A stretch of 7,748 nucleotides of DNA from Catenibacterium sp. co_0103 (GTDB lineage: Bacteria > Bacillota_I > Bacilli_A > Erysipelotrichales > Coprobacillaceae), in the NCBI RefSeq assembly GCF_004168205.1, contig NZ_RCYB01000089.1, forward strand, positions 1 through 7,748, given 5' to 3'. Each line of letters opens with the position of its first letter. Position 1 is the stretch's first letter. Below, one piece after another: positions 5,817 through 7,748 of this stretch. The notes below the pieces were generated by a model, which was not told the DNA's origin, did no database searches, and worked only from the letters and a program-made list of their open reading frames with translations. The position numbers and the translations under genes were made by a program.

Positions 5817-6848
5817 TTATAAATTATGATTTATATTTTCATTCTTTTTGTGAAATTCTTTCAAATCTAATTCACGTTTCAATTCTTCCTCTGACGGCAG
5901 ATAGGTGAAATATTTCGATGCAAATATCTGGTGATTATCTTCAGGAAGTGTATATTTTACAATAGAATCTCCCTTAACTGCACAAAGTACAATCCCTATA
6001 GGCTGCGTATCCCCTTCATTCATCATTTCACGAGTATAATAATTCACATACATCTGCATTTGTCCTAAATCCTGATGGGTCAGTTTCCCCATTTTCAAGT
6101 CAACAAGAACAAAGCATTTCAAAATATAGTTGTAAAATACAAGATCAATAAAAAAATCCTGTCCATCCAATGTAAATCTCTTTTGGCGTGCTACAAAGGA
6201 AAATCCTCTTCCAAGTTCCAAAAGGAAATGTTGAAGATGATCAATTAATGCCTTTTCCAAATCTCCTTCATACACATGAGTGTCCGGCTGAATTTGCAAG
6301 AATTCCATAACATAAGGATCTTTCACTATTTTCTCATATTCTGGTTTTGGCTCCGTTGTCTGAATTTCTTTTGCAACTGCAGTCTTATCCTGGCTTGCTA
6401 AAACACGCTGATAATACATCGTGTTAGTCTGTCGTTCTAGCTGACGAACACTCCAGGCTGCTTTTGCACATTCCTCCATATAAAACGTTCGTACCTGTTC
6501 ATCATTAATACGCATCAAGACACGATAATGTGACCAGCTCAATTCAGGACACAGTGTGTCTCGAATTGGAAAAGTGCAATAAAACTGCCTCATCTTACGA
6601 AGATTTGATTTATCAAAACCTTTTCCAAACTCTGCTGTCAGCTGCTCTGAAAGATATTCCAATAATCTCTTTCCATATTCTGCACGATCATTTTCTCCAC
6701 ATGCTTTAAAAATCTGTTCTCCAATTTCCCAATAAGTTGTTACCATAGCAGAATTTACGGCTGTGCTCAAACGATGCTGTGCAAACACAATAGAATTACG
6801 AATGGAATGATAAGTCTGTTCTGCATTTTGATTTTTTTTGTAAATCAT
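5817..6848 (-). CDS. YhcG/DUF1016-family PDDEXK nuclease
   Basis: The gene encodes a 343-aa protein of full family length. Residues about 10-160 are the helical DUF1016 N-terminal domain (TTYWEIGEQI, YGKRLLEYLSEQL, then LSWSHYRVLMRI and WSVRQLERQ). Residues about 175-330 are the YhcG C-terminal PDDEXK nuclease domain. E198, D235 (FFIDLVFY), D250-x-K252 (LVDLKMGKL) and Q263 fit the restriction-nuclease core; the usual E-x-K is D-x-K here. The family's role is not settled; members often sit beside restriction-modification and other defence genes. The annotated start (6848) is 14 nt from a strong GGGGAG; a better-placed ATG (6855-6853) is out of frame by one base because of an A8 run. The stop overlaps a downstream ATG (TAATG), which suggests coupling. 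The gene looks less AT-rich than its neighbours, which hints at transfer. Confidence 0.88.
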   Translation of the reverse strand: MIYKKNQNAEQTYHSIRNSIVFAQHRLSTAVNSAMVTTYWEIGEQIFKACGENDRAEYGKRLLEYLSEQLTAEFGKGFDKSNLRKMRQFYCTFPIRDTLCPELSWSHYRVLMRINDEQVRTFYMEECAKAAWSVRQLERQTNTMYYQRVLASQDKTAVAKEIQTTEPKPEYEKIVKDPYVMEFLQIQPDTHVYEGDLEKALIDHLQHFLLELGRGFSFVARQKRFTLDGQDFFIDLVFYNYILKCFVLVDLKMGKLTHQDLGQMQMYVNYYTREMMNEGDTQPIGIVLCAVKGDSIVKYTLPEDNHQIFASKYFTYLPSEEELKRELDLKEFHKKNENINHNL

Positions 6849-6852
6849 AATC

Positions 6853-6871
6853 CATGCTCTTACTCCCCCCC
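6853..6871 (-). promoter_or_regulatory. Shine-Dalgarno with G7 run and out-of-frame proximal ATG
   Basis: The minus strand reads GGGGGGGAG (6871-6863), 7 nt, then ATG (6855-6853). That ATG has ideal spacing but reads MDYDLQKKS and leaves the gene's frame. With one A fewer in the A8 run at 6839-6832 it would read MDYDLQKNQNAEQTYH, in frame. The in-frame ATG at 6848 has a poor 14-nt spacing. This is a candidate on/off or weak/strong translational switch. Confidence 0.5.
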
Positions 6872-6965
6872 TAAATTTCTAAAATAGAACTTACTGTCCT
6901 TCTATTGATTCAATATTTTCAATCCGCATTGGCTTAACTACCTGTTTATCTTTTTACTCTGTATA

Positions 6966-7028
6966 GTGAATTACTACGACTTAATACTTCGTATTTGAAG
7001 TAGTAGCTTCTAGGATGCTTGAGCATCC
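6966..7028 (-). repeat. Hairpins of a probable IS200/IS605 right end / omega-RNA remnant
   Basis: Just past the tnpB 3' end are the 7-bp palindrome GGATGCTTGAGCATCC (7013-7028, 2-nt loop) and a second hairpin reading TACTTC-AAATAC-GAAGTA on the minus strand, with outer partly paired arms (CTACTACTT and AAGTCGTAG, one mismatch). Structured right ends overlapping the tnpB 3' region encode the guide omega-RNA in this family. The exact element end and guide are not determinable here. Confidence 0.45.
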
Positions 7029-7058
7029 ATTTAAGAAGACTGATATTTAATTCTCCAC

Positions 7059-7655
7059 CTATTGCCAGGCTATCCTTATTCTTATTGCGTATCCGCTTCG
7101 CCTCTACTGTATAGGACATTTACATCCACAACGCTACTTTTACGTATGATGTCAATGCACCATTTGCATCTGCATTCAACACTTTTCCAGTAGCTGTTCT
7201 GTACTGTCCACAATGTATTCTTTTACCACTGAAATGATATTCTTCACTATCATAATTCTTATAGACTGATATGACATCCTTATCTCAGAAGCTTGCTTTT
7301 GAAGTGTAGGATTTTTCCCTCCATTACAAATGTAATGCCATTCAATTCACAGAGATATTCAAGCTTGTCTCTCAGTTTTCCGTATAGATTATTAACGAAG
7401 GTCTGCATGTTCCTTGATGGACTGTAATCTTGCATTTTCCTTATTGAACCACTGGTTAATGGACTTCAGTCTTCTTCCATCAATGATGAATGTTTCCACT
7501 CTGTTTGATACAGCAGTGACAAGATTATTAATACCTAGATTTAGTGCCAATGCATTTGATTTATTAAAATTTCTTTGAATGCATTCAGCTTCATAGATGT
7601 ACTGAATTTCAAAGTACCTGGCATCTGGGGCTAGTATAAATTTAGTGCCAGTCAA
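7059..7655 (-). pseudogene. tnpB: Decayed tnpB (IS200/IS605-type RNA-guided nuclease)
   Basis: Fragments in several frames match the order of a TnpB protein, the omega-RNA-guided RuvC nuclease of IS200/IS605/IS1341 elements. First comes 7655-7392: a beta strand, then LNLGINNLVTAVSNRVETF and DGRRLKSINQWFNKENARLQ. Next, out of frame, NMQTFVNNLYGKLRDKLEYL to about 7325. Then SYTSKASF-stop-DKDVISVYK, GKRIHCGQYRTATGKVLNADANGAL, and after another one-base shift IIRKSSVVDVNVLYSRGEAD and a last shift to IRIRIA. RuvC Asp 1, normally in LDLGINN, is Asn here; the last Asp (NADANGA) remains. The N-terminal domain is missing, a central block between ARLQSIK and NMQTFV is deleted, and there is an in-frame TGA at SF*DKD. 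It is inactive beyond doubt. Confidence 0.85.
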
Positions 7656-7724
7656 ATAGAGAAAATATCTAAAAAAAAGAATTGAAAAACATTCGAAAGA
7701 ATACTAGTCTGAAACGTGAAAATA

Positions 7725-7748
7725 GAGGTGTTAAACATGTCAGAAAAT
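7725..7748 (+). CDS. Start of a plus-strand gene leaving the window
   Basis: GAGGTG (7725-7730) is followed after 6 nt by ATG at 7737-7739 and then TCA GAA AAT to the edge (MSEN). The ribosome binding site and spacing are good, but only four codons are visible, so the product is unknown. A short ATTC-GAAA-GAAT hairpin lies upstream, near 7690-7702. Confidence 0.4.

Noticed and set aside
1..7748. CRISPR array, tRNA or rRNA genes
   Set aside because: No spaced direct repeats and no cloverleaf or rRNA sequence were seen on either strand.

Overview
The window looks like AT-rich chromosomal DNA from a low-GC Bacillota. The evidence is strong AGGAGG-type ribosome binding sites, TATAAT promoters, hairpin terminators with T-runs, and Bacillota-like MATE, DAACS, IS1595 and TnpB proteins. 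A gut Erysipelotrichia-type host would fit, but that is only an impression.

Layout. (1) Positions 1-451, minus strand: an IS1595/ISXO2-like transposase cut by the window edge, with an apparent in-frame internal deletion that removes the first catalytic Asp region. (2) 614-2265, plus: a promoter with an operator-like inverted repeat, a 52-codon leader ORF, and a MATE-family efflux gene broken by a 126-bp MITE-like element. The element has 12-bp perfect terminal inverted repeats and an exact 8-bp target duplication; removing it restores a 450-aa MATE reading frame. (3) 2375-3247, plus: a membrane-anchored extracellular protein with two Ig-like domains, a Ser/Asn linker and an aromatic/acidic tail. 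(4) 3303-3503: a bidirectional terminator inside the end of a convergent 51-aa minus-strand ORF. (5) 3552-5009, plus: a complete DAACS-family sodium:amino-acid/dicarboxylate symporter with its own promoter and terminator; the Arg that binds acidic side chains is replaced by Val. (6) 5015-5166, plus: a free-standing promoter-to-terminator unit of about 117 nt with no gene downstream, a candidate small RNA. (7) 5148-6871, minus: a defence-like pair, namely a full-length YhcG/DUF1016 PDDEXK nuclease followed by what looks like the C-terminal part of a SIR2-family protein that is frameshifted and lacks its catalytic N-terminus. Homopolymer runs sit at every reading-frame decision point here. (8) 6961-7655, minus: a decayed IS200/IS605-type tnpB with hairpins of its right end/omega-RNA region. 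(9) 7725-7748, plus: the start of a gene that leaves the window.

The intact metabolic core (surface protein, symporter) is flanked by accessory DNA in different stages of decay: a deleted transposase, a MITE-split transporter, a truncated SIR2-like gene and a rotted tnpB. The best candidates for something undescribed are the 126-bp MITE, the orphan RNA at 5049-5166, and the homopolymer-controlled reading frames of the DUF1016/SIR2-like pair.
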